Origin: Cyanophora paradoxa | Taxonomy: Eukaryota; Glaucocystophyceae; Cyanophorales; Cyanophoraceae | Direction of reading: 5' to 3' | Length of the DNA stretch: 64,000 nucleotides | Assembly: GCA_004431415.1 (NCBI GenBank) | Contig: QPMI01000113.1 | Coordinates: 1-64,000, forward strand | Part shown: one piece after another, positions 30,652-40,218 of the stretch | How positions within the stretch are numbered: position 1 is the stretch's first letter | Layout: each line of letters begins with the position of its first letter | Notes under the pieces: generated by a model | The model's input: only the letters and a program-made list of their open reading frames with translations | The model's database searches: none | Told to the model about the DNA's origin: nothing | Translations under genes and position numbers: made by a program

Positions 30652-33600
30652 ATGTACGATCCAAACCACACGGACACGTGGACACTACTCACGAATGGCA
30701 TTCGCCCGTCTCGCGAAGACGCGCGGACCATCGATTACGTACGGCTGGGGATCAGTGCAAGCAACATGCTTCTTCCGGGCGGCATCATTCACGAGACTCA
30801 CGAACGCCTCGCGGGTACGGATTGGCAACACGTCGTCATTGCCTTCCCGCTCGACGTCCACCTCTACATCGCGGGCATTGCCTTTTTCGTCGCACAGTGG
30901 GGAATTCTTTCCAGCTCCTTCCCCACGCACGTCGTCGATCTCCACCCGGCGTTGCACCGCATGCTGTCAGATTACGTGCACCGGATGCGGGAAACATTGG
31001 GTTTTACTGTCAATGAAACCGGCATCGCCAGCTTGACAGATTACTGGACGAGCGAGTCCAGCACGTGGTCGCCGGCATACCGTATTCCGGCGGGCTCTCT
31101 ACAATCGGCGTTGTCGGCACTTCTCCTCAAGTACATCATCGCTCACAACGCGCGCCTCGTAGTCCCTCGTGACGTGCATCGGAGGGTGAACCGCAACGGC
31201 CCCAACTACAACACCCTGCGGCAGCAGCTGAACGAGTTCAAATCGGCACGCCTGCAGCGCTGGTGGCCGAACGCGTTCACTCTCACGGACGAGCTGCGGG
31301 AGCTATTCAAATCCGAGACGGTCACTGCGGAGCAGGCTGAGAACCTCACGCCAACAGCAGGCTTCGTTGAAGTGGACCGCAACATTATCACGGCCCAAAT
31401 CCGCGACTTCATCGACGTGATGCGCCCTCATGTCGAGAACGCCATGGCGGACGAACTTGACCCGGACACGGACGCCTGGGATCCATTCCTCATTCGCCTC
31501 GGCGCAGTCCTCTACGAGCCGGACCTGCGACTGGAGCTGTCGAACTGGATCACACGGGTCTTTAATTGGCCGAGCTCTCCCTCGACGGAGAACTACGACT
31601 ACAGCAACTCGCTGTACTACACTTACGAGGCGATTCCCCCGCTCCGCTACTCAGACTCCCGACCCGATGATGAGGACTATCGGCGACACTTCCCGCACGT
31701 GTACTACGAGTGCTCGCCCGGTCCTGGTCGCTGGACTTCTCCATTCGATGGTCTAGCCGACGACCACAAGGTCTTCAATCCGCTCAAGTTCGCCCTCCGC
31801 CACAACCCCGCTACTCCTCGAGTGTATGCCATCTACGAGGCGCCGTACGCGGACCGGCTCCCATCCGAGCAGCGGACGGCCGATCTCCCGGCGACGCCGA
31901 CGCGGTGGTCCATGTCCCCGAGCCTCGGGCCCGCGGACGTTGACGGCGCCCCTGCTTCGCCGCCTCTTCATCCGCGTGGCTATCGCATCCTGCGAACCCG
32001 TCGCCGCACTCTGAAGCCTGTGCGCTCGCGGGTGGAAGGCTGGAACGCTACGCGGCGCCTCTACTACGCCCACTCGATCGCCGACGCTCTGCGACAGCAC
32101 ACGAGCTCCACGCCCCCGGACTCGACTTCGGCGGGGTTGACGGCGACGGGTGCGGCAGCGGTCCCCACTGCAACGGTGACGGTCAAGATGGCAACCGTGA
32201 CGGCAGCCGTCGCGCCTGACGACGAGATGTCCAACGCCGACGCAATCTGGGGTTCGGATGACGAGATGCCGACGGCGCCCACGTCTGCGGCAGAGGACCC
32301 GCCTCCGCCTGACGACACTGGCGTGCCTTCCGACCGCCCCACCTCGCCTTTCCCGTGGTACTGCGGTCCTCTCCCGATCCCGCGCAACGGGCTTCTCTTC
32401 GTGGAGACCGCCGACTTCGCGTACTCTCCCTACTCGGCCCAGGGCACGCCGTACTGCTGGATCGAGTTCGCCCTGACGTCACCGGCTCACCAGACGATCA
32501 TCGTGCCACGAGCGTCGCTGTTTGACGACGTGTCCTTCGCTCAGTCCTTCCACATGTACGACTGGAGCCGCCTTTCGCCCTCGCACTGCGTCAACGCTCA
32601 GTACCTGGCCCGTCTCGCTGACGAACTGCGCGACACTCCGGTCGTTCTCAACACCAGCGCGGGCTTGGCTTTGGAGCTGGCACGCTCGCAAGTCATCCTC
32701 ACGCGCCTGGCGTTTGTCATGAACACGCTCGGTCGCCCGGCGTACGACGCGCTCCTGTACTCGTCGCTCGACTGTGTTCACGCTCAGCGTTCGCGTTACT
32801 ACGTCGACATCATCCTACGCGGCGACCGTGGGCTGACCCAGGCCTGGCCGATCCTCATTCAGTACCTGCGGAAAACGGCCCCGTTCTTCCGTTCGAGCCT
32901 GGCGTACGAGACTCTGGGACCGTACATGGACCCTCGAGAGATCACGGTGGCCCAGCTGACGTTGGACCCTGGACTCGAGACGGACGAGGGTGCGGGTGGT
33001 GTCACTTTTGGGACCTTCACGACGGCGCACATCACCTCCTGCAGCAAGCGGAATGGTGCGAGGGGTATTCGCGGCGATCTCTACACCCAGGGCCTGGGCT
33101 ACACGGACACCGGCACCGACTCTGCACGCCCGTCGCCCGCGACAAGCCCGTTCTTCTGGGTGGCGGCTGGACGCCTCCCGCGGACGCACCCACCGAGGCT
33201 TGCCCTCGCTGGCGCGCGCGTCAAGCGTCCCTTCACGCCGGAGTGGCTCCTCAAGCCCGCTCCCTCTTTGGTGAAGGCGATGTGCCGCAAGAAGGTGAAC
33301 ACGGCGAATCTCCAAGCTCCTGACTTACACCCGATGGCAACAGTCTTCAAGGCCACGTCCACGGTCGATCCCCCTCACTTCGCTGCCCTGCAACTCGCGA
33401 CGCACTCTCTCCTGGCGCGACCAGGCGAGCAGTTCGACCCGCACGAGGCGGACTTGTTTCCTTCTTCACCCTCTGGCCTTGCGGTCCGACTGGTCGATCC
33501 GAAGAAGGCTCTTGACAAGCGCCTCGCCGACGCAAGAATCTGCGTTCGTCTTCAAGTTGGCGCGCTCATTCCCGGCCAACGCGTGAAGACGATGCGTACG

Positions 33601-34239
33601 GTTCTCGCACTGGTCGATACGGGTGCGGCAGCGGACGTCATGGACGGCAGCATCGCGGACACGATTGAGGGGCTCCAGTACTCGAATCAGGCTCCAGTAC
33701 TTCTGACGGGCTTCGGCGACAACATGAACGCGTACGCACGCGTCGCCTTCGTCACGTTCAAGATCGGCAACGTCTACATAGCCCGCAAGATCCTTGTAGT
33801 CGCCAAGGGCCTCATGGGCGACACGCCGATGCTTCTCGGTCTCTCAACGCTGACGGCTCTTCGGGCGAGCATCAGTCTGGACACGGCCAACTCGGGCATG
33901 ACGATTCTGCCGCCAGGCGATCACACTGCGACGCCGTACTTCGTTCCTTTTACGCAACGGGCCAGCCCGACGGGGGCACGCTGGTCCGTCTTGCGCAAAC
34001 GGTTACGTTGCCCCCTGGCGAGGCCCTGGTACGATGCCACGTCCCCACGTATGATAAGACGGCGAGTGCGCACGCGCCTCACATGGAGGTCTCACCGCCG
34101 CCGGTCTTCATCTCGGAAACCGGAGATGATAACACTGACGAAGTCGACTTTCTTACACCTTATCAACTCCATCTCAACCCTCACCGACGAACTTGCCTCG
34201 TGGCGGTCCGGAACCCTCACCGCACAGACGTCCGCTTGA
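30652..34239 (+). CDS. Large unknown region followed by retroviral-type aspartic protease
   Basis: The frame is open from 30355, but the first 100 codons look non-coding; the ATG at 30652 (MYDPNHTDTWTLLTNG) is preferred. About 900 residues follow that I cannot place in any Ty3/gypsy protein (for example HVVIAFPLDVHLYIAGIAFF; LQRWWPNAFTLTDELRELF; PFPWYCGPLPIPRNGLLFVE; MNTLGRPAYDALLYSSLDC). They are normal-looking protein with Trp and Tyr and no clear membrane span. The protease follows near 33600-33880: ALVDTGAAADVMDG with the DTG catalytic motif, then MLLGLSTLTALRA. Protein-like sequence changes to the -1 frame near 33972, at a GGGGG run, so the last part of this ORF is probably out of frame. 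Confidence 0.75.
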   Translation: MYDPNHTDTWTLLTNGIRPSREDARTIDYVRLGISASNMLLPGGIIHETHERLAGTDWQHVVIAFPLDVHLYIAGIAFFVAQWGILSSSFPTHVVDLHPALHRMLSDYVHRMRETLGFTVNETGIASLTDYWTSESSTWSPAYRIPAGSLQSALSALLLKYIIAHNARLVVPRDVHRRVNRNGPNYNTLRQQLNEFKSARLQRWWPNAFTLTDELRELFKSETVTAEQAENLTPTAGFVEVDRNIITAQIRDFIDVMRPHVENAMADELDPDTDAWDPFLIRLGAVLYEPDLRLELSNWITRVFNWPSSPSTENYDYSNSLYYTYEAIPPLRYSDSRPDDEDYRRHFPHVYYECSPGPGRWTSPFDGLADDHKVFNPLKFALRHNPATPRVYAIYEAPYADRLPSEQRTADLPATPTRWSMSPSLGPADVDGAPASPPLHPRGYRILRTRRRTLKPVRSRVEGWNATRRLYYAHSIADALRQHTSSTPPDSTSAGLTATGAAAVPTATVTVKMATVTAAVAPDDEMSNADAIWGSDDEMPTAPTSAAEDPPPPDDTGVPSDRPTSPFPWYCGPLPIPRNGLLFVETADFAYSPYSAQGTPYCWIEFALTSPAHQTIIVPRASLFDDVSFAQSFHMYDWSRLSPSHCVNAQYLARLADELRDTPVVLNTSAGLALELARSQVILTRLAFVMNTLGRPAYDALLYSSLDCVHAQRSRYYVDIILRGDRGLTQAWPILIQYLRKTAPFFRSSLAYETLGPYMDPREITVAQLTLDPGLETDEGAGGVTFGTFTTAHITSCSKRNGARGIRGDLYTQGLGYTDTGTDSARPSPATSPFFWVAAGRLPRTHPPRLALAGARVKRPFTPEWLLKPAPSLVKAMCRKKVNTANLQAPDLHPMATVFKATSTVDPPHFAALQLATHSLLARPGEQFDPHEADLFPSSPSGLAVRLVDPKKALDKRLADARICVRLQVGALIPGQRVKTMRTVLALVDTGAAADVMDGSIADTIEGLQYSNQAPVLLTGFGDNMNAYARVAFVTFKIGNVYIARKILVVAKGLMGDTPMLLGLSTLTALRASISLDTANSGMTILPPGDHTATPYFVPFTQRASPTGARWSVLRKRLRCPLARPWYDATSPRMIRRRVRTRLTWRSHRRRSSSRKPEMITLTKSTFLHLINSISTLTDELASWRSGTLTAQTSA

Positions 34240-34625
34240 AAGCGGGCACCATTGTCGGCGAGGCGGCGTACGGTGACTGGCCGGAGAGCGAGTACGACCC
34301 GCATCCCGACGTCTCGCAGTACCCGCAGGGACGGTACAAGAACTGGAGTCTGGAAGCCCAGCAGACGTTTCCCATCAGGCGTGTCGTCCAGCAGATCTTC
34401 GAGACGGCTCGCCCCGTCACCTTGCTGCGAAGCTGCCAGCCGCGGCGGTTCGCCTCCGTGGCACGCGCCACGTACCCGGAAGCCTTCAGCCATGGCGACA
34501 ACCTCAGCCCCAACCACATCTCGATCACTCACGCCCCGCCACCGAACGGGATCGGGAAGACGCAGCGTCGTTCGTCGAGTCGCTTCTCGCCTATGACGCG
34601 TTCATACGCGACCGCAACTTCATGA
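34008..34625 (+). CDS. Pol fragment after protease (frame-shifted)
   Basis: In the -1 frame relative to the protease; convincing sequence starts a little upstream at about 33975 (LAQTVTLPPGEALVRC). It reads VSPPPVFISETG...PYQLHLNPHRR...DVRLKAGTIVGEAAYG and probably links protease to RT. The sensible sequence leaves this frame near 34555 (another -1 step). Confidence 0.5.
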   Translation: MPPGEALVRCHVPTYDKTASAHAPHMEVSPPPVFISETGDDNTDEVDFLTPYQLHLNPHRRTCLVAVRNPHRTDVRLKAGTIVGEAAYGDWPESEYDPHPDVSQYPQGRYKNWSLEAQQTFPIRRVVQQIFETARPVTLLRSCQPRRFASVARATYPEAFSHGDNLSPNHISITHAPPPNGIGKTQRRSSSRFSPMTRSYATATS

Positions 34626-34792
34626 CCGACGACTACACAGACGAGGAGGTCGAAAGACTGATCGATTTCTTCCTCCCGTACTTCACCGACCCCCAACGGT
34701 TCCGTGGGAGCTTCCGTGAGACTCTCCTACGAATCCGCATCGGACAAGCGTCGATGGCCGATGCAAACGCCATGGATCCCCCTCCACGTTGA
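34559..34792 (+). CDS. Pol fragment, short (frame-shifted again)
   Basis: Sensible reading in the next -1 frame: SLLAYDAFIRDRNFMTDDYT, EEVERLIDFFLPYFTDPQRF, up to a TGA at 34790-34792 right after a CCCCC run. Acidic and helical. It is a linker before RT and not a separate gene. Confidence 0.4.
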   Translation, partial: DAASFVESLLAYDAFIRDRNFMTDDYTDEEVERLIDFFLPYFTDPQRFRGSFRETLLRIRIGQASMADANAMDPPPR

Positions 34793-35205
34793 TGGCGGGT
34801 CCTGCGGCAATGACAGAAGCCGAAATCGACGCTATGGTCGACGGGTTCTGCAAACCCTCTGAGGCTGACCCCGACATTACATCGGACCAACGCTTGACGT
34901 TCCGGAACCTTGTGCGCGAACAAGCCCGATGCTTCGCAAAAGTCCTTGATCCTCGTGACCTCCTCAAGTACACGAACTCGATTCGTCTACTGCCAGGTGT
35001 CAACCCCAAGCGGCTGCCCCTCTACACAGTCCCTCGGCGGCTCTCTCCCCGGCGGAGAAGGCGGCCAAGGCGACTATCGAACAGCTGCTCAAGGACGGCC
35101 TCATCGAGCCCTCACAGGCTGGATATGGCAGTCCCGTGGTGCTGGCGCCCAAGAAGGACGGCACGATGCGCTTCTGTGTCGACTACCGACGGCTCAACAA
35201 CTTGA
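34789..35205 (+). CDS. Pol fragment, N-terminal edge of reverse transcriptase
   Basis: Reads AMTEAEIDAMVDGF, LTFRNLVREQARCFAKVLDP and LLPGVNPKRLPLYTVPRRLS, the usual lead-in to a Ty3/gypsy RT. It is meaningful only to about 35040, where a CCCC run coincides with a further -1 step into the RT core frame. The remainder of this ORF is Arg/Ser-rich shadow. Confidence 0.55.
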   Translation: MMAGPAAMTEAEIDAMVDGFCKPSEADPDITSDQRLTFRNLVREQARCFAKVLDPRDLLKYTNSIRLLPGVNPKRLPLYTVPRRLSPRRRRRPRRLSNSCSRTASSSPHRLDMAVPWCWRPRRTARCASVSTTDGSTT

Positions 35206-36443
35206 TCGAAGGCGACGTCTTCCCTCTTCCCCGCATTGATGATCAACTTGAACGTTTGCAAGGCTCCTCCATCTTCAGCGTTGGCGACTGCCTGAGCGGA
35301 TTCTGGCAACTCGGCCTCGAAGAAGCCTCTCGGGACTACACCACCTTTCTCCTGCCATGGGGAGCCTGGAAATGGGTGTGCACCCCCTTCGGTCTCAAGT
35401 CTGCTCCGTCAGCATTCTGCCGGGCGGTCAGTTCAGTGCTCGGGGACCTTCTCTCCACGTGTGTTGTGGCCTACGTCGACGACTTGACTCTGCATTCGCC
35501 GACCGTGGCTCAGCACCTCATCGATCTCGAGGCCTTCTTCGCGGCGCTCGCTCGGGGCAACCTCAAATTGAAACCGAGCAAGTGTCACTTCATGGTCCGC
35601 GAGATCGACCTTCTCGGTCACCGTGTCAGCGCTCAAGGCGTCCGCATGGACACGAAGAAGGTGGAGGTGATCTCCAAGATTACTGAACGAGAACTGCAGA
35701 CCGTCGAGCACATGCGCAGCTTCCTCGGCATGACGGGCTTCTACAGGCGCTTCATCCGCAACTACACGCGACGCGAGCTTCCGCTCCGTGACCTGATTCA
35801 CGCAGCGAAGCTAGCGGACACGACGCAGCTTCAGTGGACGCCAGAAGCCAGCGAAGCACTCGCAGACCTCAAAAAGGTCATGTGCGACGACATCGTGCTC
35901 ATGCTCCCCGACTTTTCCAAGCCGTTTATCATCTACACGGATTGGAGCTTGCGAGCAATGGGCGCGGCGCTCATGCAGACCGACTCTGACGGTCGAGAAC
36001 GACCAATCGCCTTCATCAGCCGAACCCTGACGGCCACGGAGGCGAGGTACAGCTCCCCGACGGAAGGCGAATGCATCGCGGTCATGTGGGCCGTCAAGAC
36101 GTGGCGACACTACTTCGACTGCGGGCACCCGTTTACCATCCGCACGGACCACTCGCCTCTGCAGTGGTTGAAGTCGCAGGAACTCCTGGCGAACAAGGCG
36201 CTTTCACGCGCGGCACTCGTCATGCAAGGCTTCAACTACACGATCGAGTACAGGCCGGGCTCGACCAACGTTGTCGCCGACTTCGAGTCGCGCATGGCTC
36301 GTACGCATCCGATCTACGAGCCTGGAGCGGCGGACGGATCGGACCTCACTACCGACCTGCCCAACGGGGCTCACGGACACTCGGTACCCCGCAGCGGCGA
36401 TCCCGACGACCCGACGGAGATCTACGGCACGCTCGTCCCGTGA
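35043..36443 (+). CDS. pol: Reverse transcriptase and RNase H
   Basis: Core Ty3/gypsy RT: KDGLIEPSQAGYGSPVVLAP, then KKDGTMRFCVDYRRLNNLIE, FPLPRIDDQLERLQG, WKWVCTPFGLKSAPSAFCR, and the catalytic YVDD at 35472-35483, followed by LGHRVSAQGV. The RNase H part is FIIYTDWSLRAMGAALMQ (first catalytic Asp), EGECIAVMWAVKTWRHYF, then FTIRTDHSPLQWL and an RPGSTNVVADFESR tail. The order RT-RNase H before integrase defines the Ty3/gypsy type. The frame closes at GTLVP-stop (36441-36443) beside a CCC run; the integrase frame is one back. Confidence 0.93.
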   Translation, partial: LSPAEKAAKATIEQLLKDGLIEPSQAGYGSPVVLAPKKDGTMRFCVDYRRLNNLIEGDVFPLPRIDDQLERLQGSSIFSVGDCLSGFWQLGLEEASRDYTTFLLPWGAWKWVCTPFGLKSAPSAFCRAVSSVLGDLLSTCVVAYVDDLTLHSPTVAQHLIDLEAFFAALARGNLKLKPSKCHFMVREIDLLGHRVSAQGVRMDTKKVEVISKITERELQTVEHMRSFLGMTGFYRRFIRNYTRRELPLRDLIHAAKLADTTQLQWTPEASEALADLKKVMCDDIVLMLPDFSKPFIIYTDWSLRAMGAALMQTDSDGRERPIAFISRTLTATEARYSSPTEGECIAVMWAVKTWRHYFDCGHPFTIRTDHSPLQWLKSQELLANKALSRAALVMQGFNYTIEYRPGSTNVVADFESRMARTHPIYEPGAADGSDLTTDLPNGAHGHSVPRSGDPDDPTEIYGTLVP

Positions 36444-39382
36444 CGACCGAGCCTACGACATCTATCGCGGCCGCTGGCCTCGACGGACGTGCATGGGCAC
36501 CACCAGCACCTGGAACAAAGCGACGCCGACCAGTGACATTGGCCGAGCCTCGTAGCTCGCCCAACTCGCCACCACAGCGCGCCCGCCACGATCCAGAGGA
36601 GCAGGTGACAGAAGACGCCGAGGACGTGACTTCGGAAGTGGATCCCGCAGAGTACTCCGACGCTGACGACGACGAACTCTCGTCTGAGGAACAGCGGAGC
36701 TCGCCCTCGCGCGCCGAGGCCGATCTCCTTGGACGGACGGGACCTCACTCTGAGGAACAGCGGAGCTCGCCCGCGCACGGCAACACCACGCGCGACGGGA
36801 CTCGCGACTCAGGAGATCGAGGGAGGGGGAGGGGTACACTGCGCGGGCGACCTCGTGGACGACCGCGTGGACGACCTCGCCTGCACCACCCCAGAAACCG
36901 CCCTTCAGCAACCGAGCCTCGCAAGCCGGTGCTGCCTGACGCGGATCCGATCGGGAACCTTCTCCCACCTCCCCAACTCCCCGGCGGCATTCAGCATGAG
37001 ATCGAGAACTACTGGCGGCAGGAGGCACAACGCCATCTTGACGGACGCCAACACGAACTCGCCTTGCCGGAGCCCGACGGCGAGGCTGACCCGCAGCTCT
37101 CGCCGAACAGCTCGGTTGGGGAACCGATGGACGTGACGGATGGAGAACCTGCTCAGGCGACCCCTCCCACGCCCTCAGCAACACCTGCCTATGCGGGGCA
37201 GCAGGGCAACAAGCAGCCTCGACGCAGGGCGGAAGATCGCCATCGAGCCTCGAAGCAGGCCCAACACCGTTTGCTCAAGCAACAAGCGCAACAACGACAC
37301 GAGGAGAATGTGCGCAACAACGCAGATCCTGACGGAGCCGAGGCGCGTCCTCGCCTCTCGAAGGAACAGCGTAAGCAGCGCCGTGACACTCGTCGTCAAG
37401 AACTCGAGGCACAAGCACCACGCCCCCCGAACCTTATCCTCACGCGAGGTGCAGGGTCTCGCAAGGGTCGGTACGCCATCGCGCCTCCCAACGTGATGGA
37501 CGTACTCGACGAAGTTCTCCTCCCGATACCGACTCCACCCGAGACGTTGGGCAACGAACGCGAACTTCCACCTGCGGAGCCGCTTACGACAGACGGCGTC
37601 GCTCCGTTGGATGACCGTACCGGCGGGCGCAACGCTCCGAAGCCGGTCTACTTACCGCCAGAGACCACTGTTGCCGACTGCTGGATGCAGGGGCCTCAGC
37701 CGCTGGTTGAAGTCCCTGTACCACCTGCTCTCCAGCCTCTGACGGTCGACGGAGCCTCTATGGTGGAAGATCAGAAGACAGATCCACTCTGTCAGATGAT
37801 CATCGCGTTCAAGCTGCGGAAGGAGAACCTTGCTCGTTGCTACGGCCACACTCACGGCGCTGACGCCCTGAGCCGTGATCCCGACGCCTACAAGACCTGC
37901 TTCGGCTGCGGGCAGGCGCGGGAACGCTTTGCGAAGGAGGCGGGACGCTACTGTCTCTCTCGCTCCGGTGTGGTCCTCCGCGCGCCCCTCTTCCCAACGA
38001 TGGGCTCGCCGGTGGTAGTGCCCCAACGCTGGAGAGCTGCGGTGATGGAAGCGTATCACGATGACTGGGCTCACCGAGGCGCGTCCATCGTCGCCCGGCG
38101 CATCGCGACTCGCTTCTGGTGGCCTGGCATGACGAACATGGTGCACCGCTACGTTCGCACCTGCCATCACTGCCAGTTGGCGAAGGCCAAACACCGGCCT
38201 CGAGTGCAGCACATGATCATCGAATCGCGGCACCCTGGCGACCTGCGCCAAGCTGATCTCTGTCCGATGCCTCACGCCAAAGATGCCCCTCACCGCTTCA
38301 CGCAAGTGCTGATTGACATCGACGCGTACACCAAGTATCCGGAGATCATCATGCTCACGGAAGCTGACGGCACGGCCATGGAGTGGGCTGCGCAGAGCAT
38401 TCAGTCCTCAAACGGCACGCCCAAACGTTACCTCACTGACAACGGCACGGTGTTCAAGCCGAACACGCCCTGGGGCAAGTTCTGGACCAAGCAGGGCGTG
38501 CGGCTCATCTACACTGGTGTCTCTCATCAGTCGACCAACGGTGGTGCCGAACGACTTGTCGGGGTGTACAAGCGGCTTATCTTCGCGCTCTGTGCCGAAG
38601 ACAAGCGTGACAACGTCTACTGGCCTTACTACCACTACCGTGTGCTCTTCGCGCTGCGCACTACGATCCACGCGGCAACCGGCTTCTCCCCGGCTACGCT
38701 TCACCATGGACGCGAGCTGGTGCTGCCCGGGGACCTCCGTTTGGATCTTGTTCAGCGTGAACCCTTCGGCGAGCCTTACACGTATGCGGAGTATGCGCTG
38801 GCTGTCGCGCGGGCGGCTTCAAGTGTCGCTGAGGCGGTCAAGGCTCATCGGAAGATGTACAATCACAAGCTCCTTCGCTACGGCACCGGCAACGAACCTC
38901 GTCAGATTTTCGTGCCGGGTGACAAGGTACTCTGCTGGAGCGAGAGCGCGAAGGCGACCAACGTCATGAAGCACGGTACGCGTAACGGCTGGACCGGCCC
39001 GTACGTGGTCGTGGAGGTCTTCTCTCGCGGCTACCTCTACACCGTACGCGGCGACCCGTCGTCTCGAATGCATCGTTCGACGGACGTTGTGGTGCACGTC
39101 GACAACATCATTCCGTACTATGACCGCCCCGATAACTTTGCCGAGGATCCGAAGCCTGGCCGGCCCCAACGGCGCGCCCCTGAACCTGTTCCCCCGCCTC
39201 CGGTGCATCTGGACGCGGATGGTGATCAGCCAATGGAGGATCCGCCGATCCTGCACGACGACGAGCCTCACTCGGAGGGCCGCTTGGCCGAGGAGGGCAG
39301 TGACGACGACTCCGTGGAGTCCGAGCAGGAAGAGAGTGTGCAGCTCCATGTTGTGGGCTGGCCGAAGCACGACTTCGCCTAG
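36440..39382 (+). CDS. Integrase with long charged N-terminal linker
   Basis: The frame is open from 36071, but the overlap with RNase H is shadow; real sequence starts about 36440 (VTTEPTTSIAAAGLDG). About 400 residues of charged, low-complexity linker follow, with two SSEEQRSSP repeats and Gln-rich coiled-coil-like sequence (QAQHRLLKQQAQQRHEE). The integrase zinc finger is YHDDWAHRGA...CHHC (about 38057-38175). The core has the first Asp in ADLCPMP, the second in TDNGTVF and the Glu in NGGAERL, a DD35E-type layout. The C-terminal part GDKVLCWSES...GWTGPYVVVEVF is a chromatin/DNA-binding tail of the gypsy type. The stop is at 39380-39382. Confidence 0.92.
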   Translation: MTTEPTTSIAAAGLDGRAWAPPAPGTKRRRPVTLAEPRSSPNSPPQRARHDPEEQVTEDAEDVTSEVDPAEYSDADDDELSSEEQRSSPSRAEADLLGRTGPHSEEQRSSPAHGNTTRDGTRDSGDRGRGRGTLRGRPRGRPRGRPRLHHPRNRPSATEPRKPVLPDADPIGNLLPPPQLPGGIQHEIENYWRQEAQRHLDGRQHELALPEPDGEADPQLSPNSSVGEPMDVTDGEPAQATPPTPSATPAYAGQQGNKQPRRRAEDRHRASKQAQHRLLKQQAQQRHEENVRNNADPDGAEARPRLSKEQRKQRRDTRRQELEAQAPRPPNLILTRGAGSRKGRYAIAPPNVMDVLDEVLLPIPTPPETLGNERELPPAEPLTTDGVAPLDDRTGGRNAPKPVYLPPETTVADCWMQGPQPLVEVPVPPALQPLTVDGASMVEDQKTDPLCQMIIAFKLRKENLARCYGHTHGADALSRDPDAYKTCFGCGQARERFAKEAGRYCLSRSGVVLRAPLFPTMGSPVVVPQRWRAAVMEAYHDDWAHRGASIVARRIATRFWWPGMTNMVHRYVRTCHHCQLAKAKHRPRVQHMIIESRHPGDLRQADLCPMPHAKDAPHRFTQVLIDIDAYTKYPEIIMLTEADGTAMEWAAQSIQSSNGTPKRYLTDNGTVFKPNTPWGKFWTKQGVRLIYTGVSHQSTNGGAERLVGVYKRLIFALCAEDKRDNVYWPYYHYRVLFALRTTIHAATGFSPATLHHGRELVLPGDLRLDLVQREPFGEPYTYAEYALAVARAASSVAEAVKAHRKMYNHKLLRYGTGNEPRQIFVPGDKVLCWSESAKATNVMKHGTRNGWTGPYVVVEVFSRGYLYTVRGDPSSRMHRSTDVVVHVDNIIPYYDRPDNFAEDPKPGRPQRRAPEPVPPPPVHLDADGDQPMEDPPILHDDEPHSEGRLAEEGSDDDSVESEQEESVQLHVVGWPKHDFA

Positions 39383-39487
39383 CTATAACTCTGGGGTTGG
39401 TGGCGTTCGCTTCTATGACGGATGCGGAACTCGGGTTCCTGAGCTTCACTTGAGTCACCTTGGGGGTTGATGTGATGACCGTGAGGG

Positions 39488-39685
39488 CACTGCATCCGGC
39501 AGTGGACCCTGAGGGCTGCCGCACCAGCGGCAGGCTCTGTTCAGTGGTTGGCCGCTGCTCATGGCAGCGGAGGGCCACTGCACCCGACAGTGGGCCCTGT
39601 GGTTGGTTGGCCGTCGCTCCAGCGACGGAGGGTCCTCATGGGACCTATTCCCCCGGCTTTCCCGTTGCTCAGCCGGAGCAACGGG
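39488..39685 (+). other. Array of seven short hairpins between integrase and 3' LTR
   Basis: Successive perfect stems, each with a 4-7 nt loop: CACTG/CAGTG (39488-39504), CTGCCGC/GCGGCAG (39516-39533), CCGCTGC/GCAGCGG (39552-39570), CCACTG/CAGTGG (39575-39593), CCGTCGC/GCGACGG (39611-39628), GGTCC/GGACC (39631-39645) and CCCGTTGCT/AGCAACGGG (39661-39685). They have different sequences but the same architecture. Confidence 0.8.
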
Positions 39686-39939
39686 CTGGGAACCTTTTCT
39701 TGTAGCTGTTCCATTCAGTGCGTCCGATCCGCGTTGATCGCACGCCTCCTGAATTGCTCCGCCTTCCTTGGGCGCTGATCAGGTTGCGCAGTTCAGGCCG
39801 CGGGCTGATCACCCGTCCGGCCCTGGACCCTGCCACTTCCTGCTATCACCCTCTACGCCCCCCTGGCCGGCCCCTTCCGGCTGCTTCCTGGCCTCCCTCG
39901 GGCGGCACGGGGACGTGCCGACGAGGAACACGCGGAGCT

Positions 39940-40218
39940 ATTGCCTCACGGCTTTATGCCGTCAGGAGCCGGCGCCCCGAGTCTCGCTACTCGCAGTGCT
40001 TGGCCTTAGTCTCCGCAGCGCTCACATTGAGTGCGCCGATTGGACCCCCACTACTTTTCATGTACCCTTCCCGGGCTCACACCCCGGGTGATACACTTGT
40101 ACCCTGTACTTGTGCTTGCTCCTGGAATACCAGCTCTGCTCGCTCTCGCCGCCAGCTTGCTAGAACTGCACAGCACGCATGGCTAAGCCTAGCCGCACCA
40201 TAAACTAGGCTCTTCTGA
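39940..40218 (+). repeat. 3' long terminal repeat
   Basis: 279 bp, apparently identical to 25365-25643. It is followed by GAAGT (40219-40223), matching the bases just before the 5' LTR. Confidence 0.93.

Noticed and set aside
36071-36439. N-terminal part of the long integrase ORF
   Set aside because: Overlaps RNase H in another frame; the RNase H frame has the conserved motifs, so this part is shadow.
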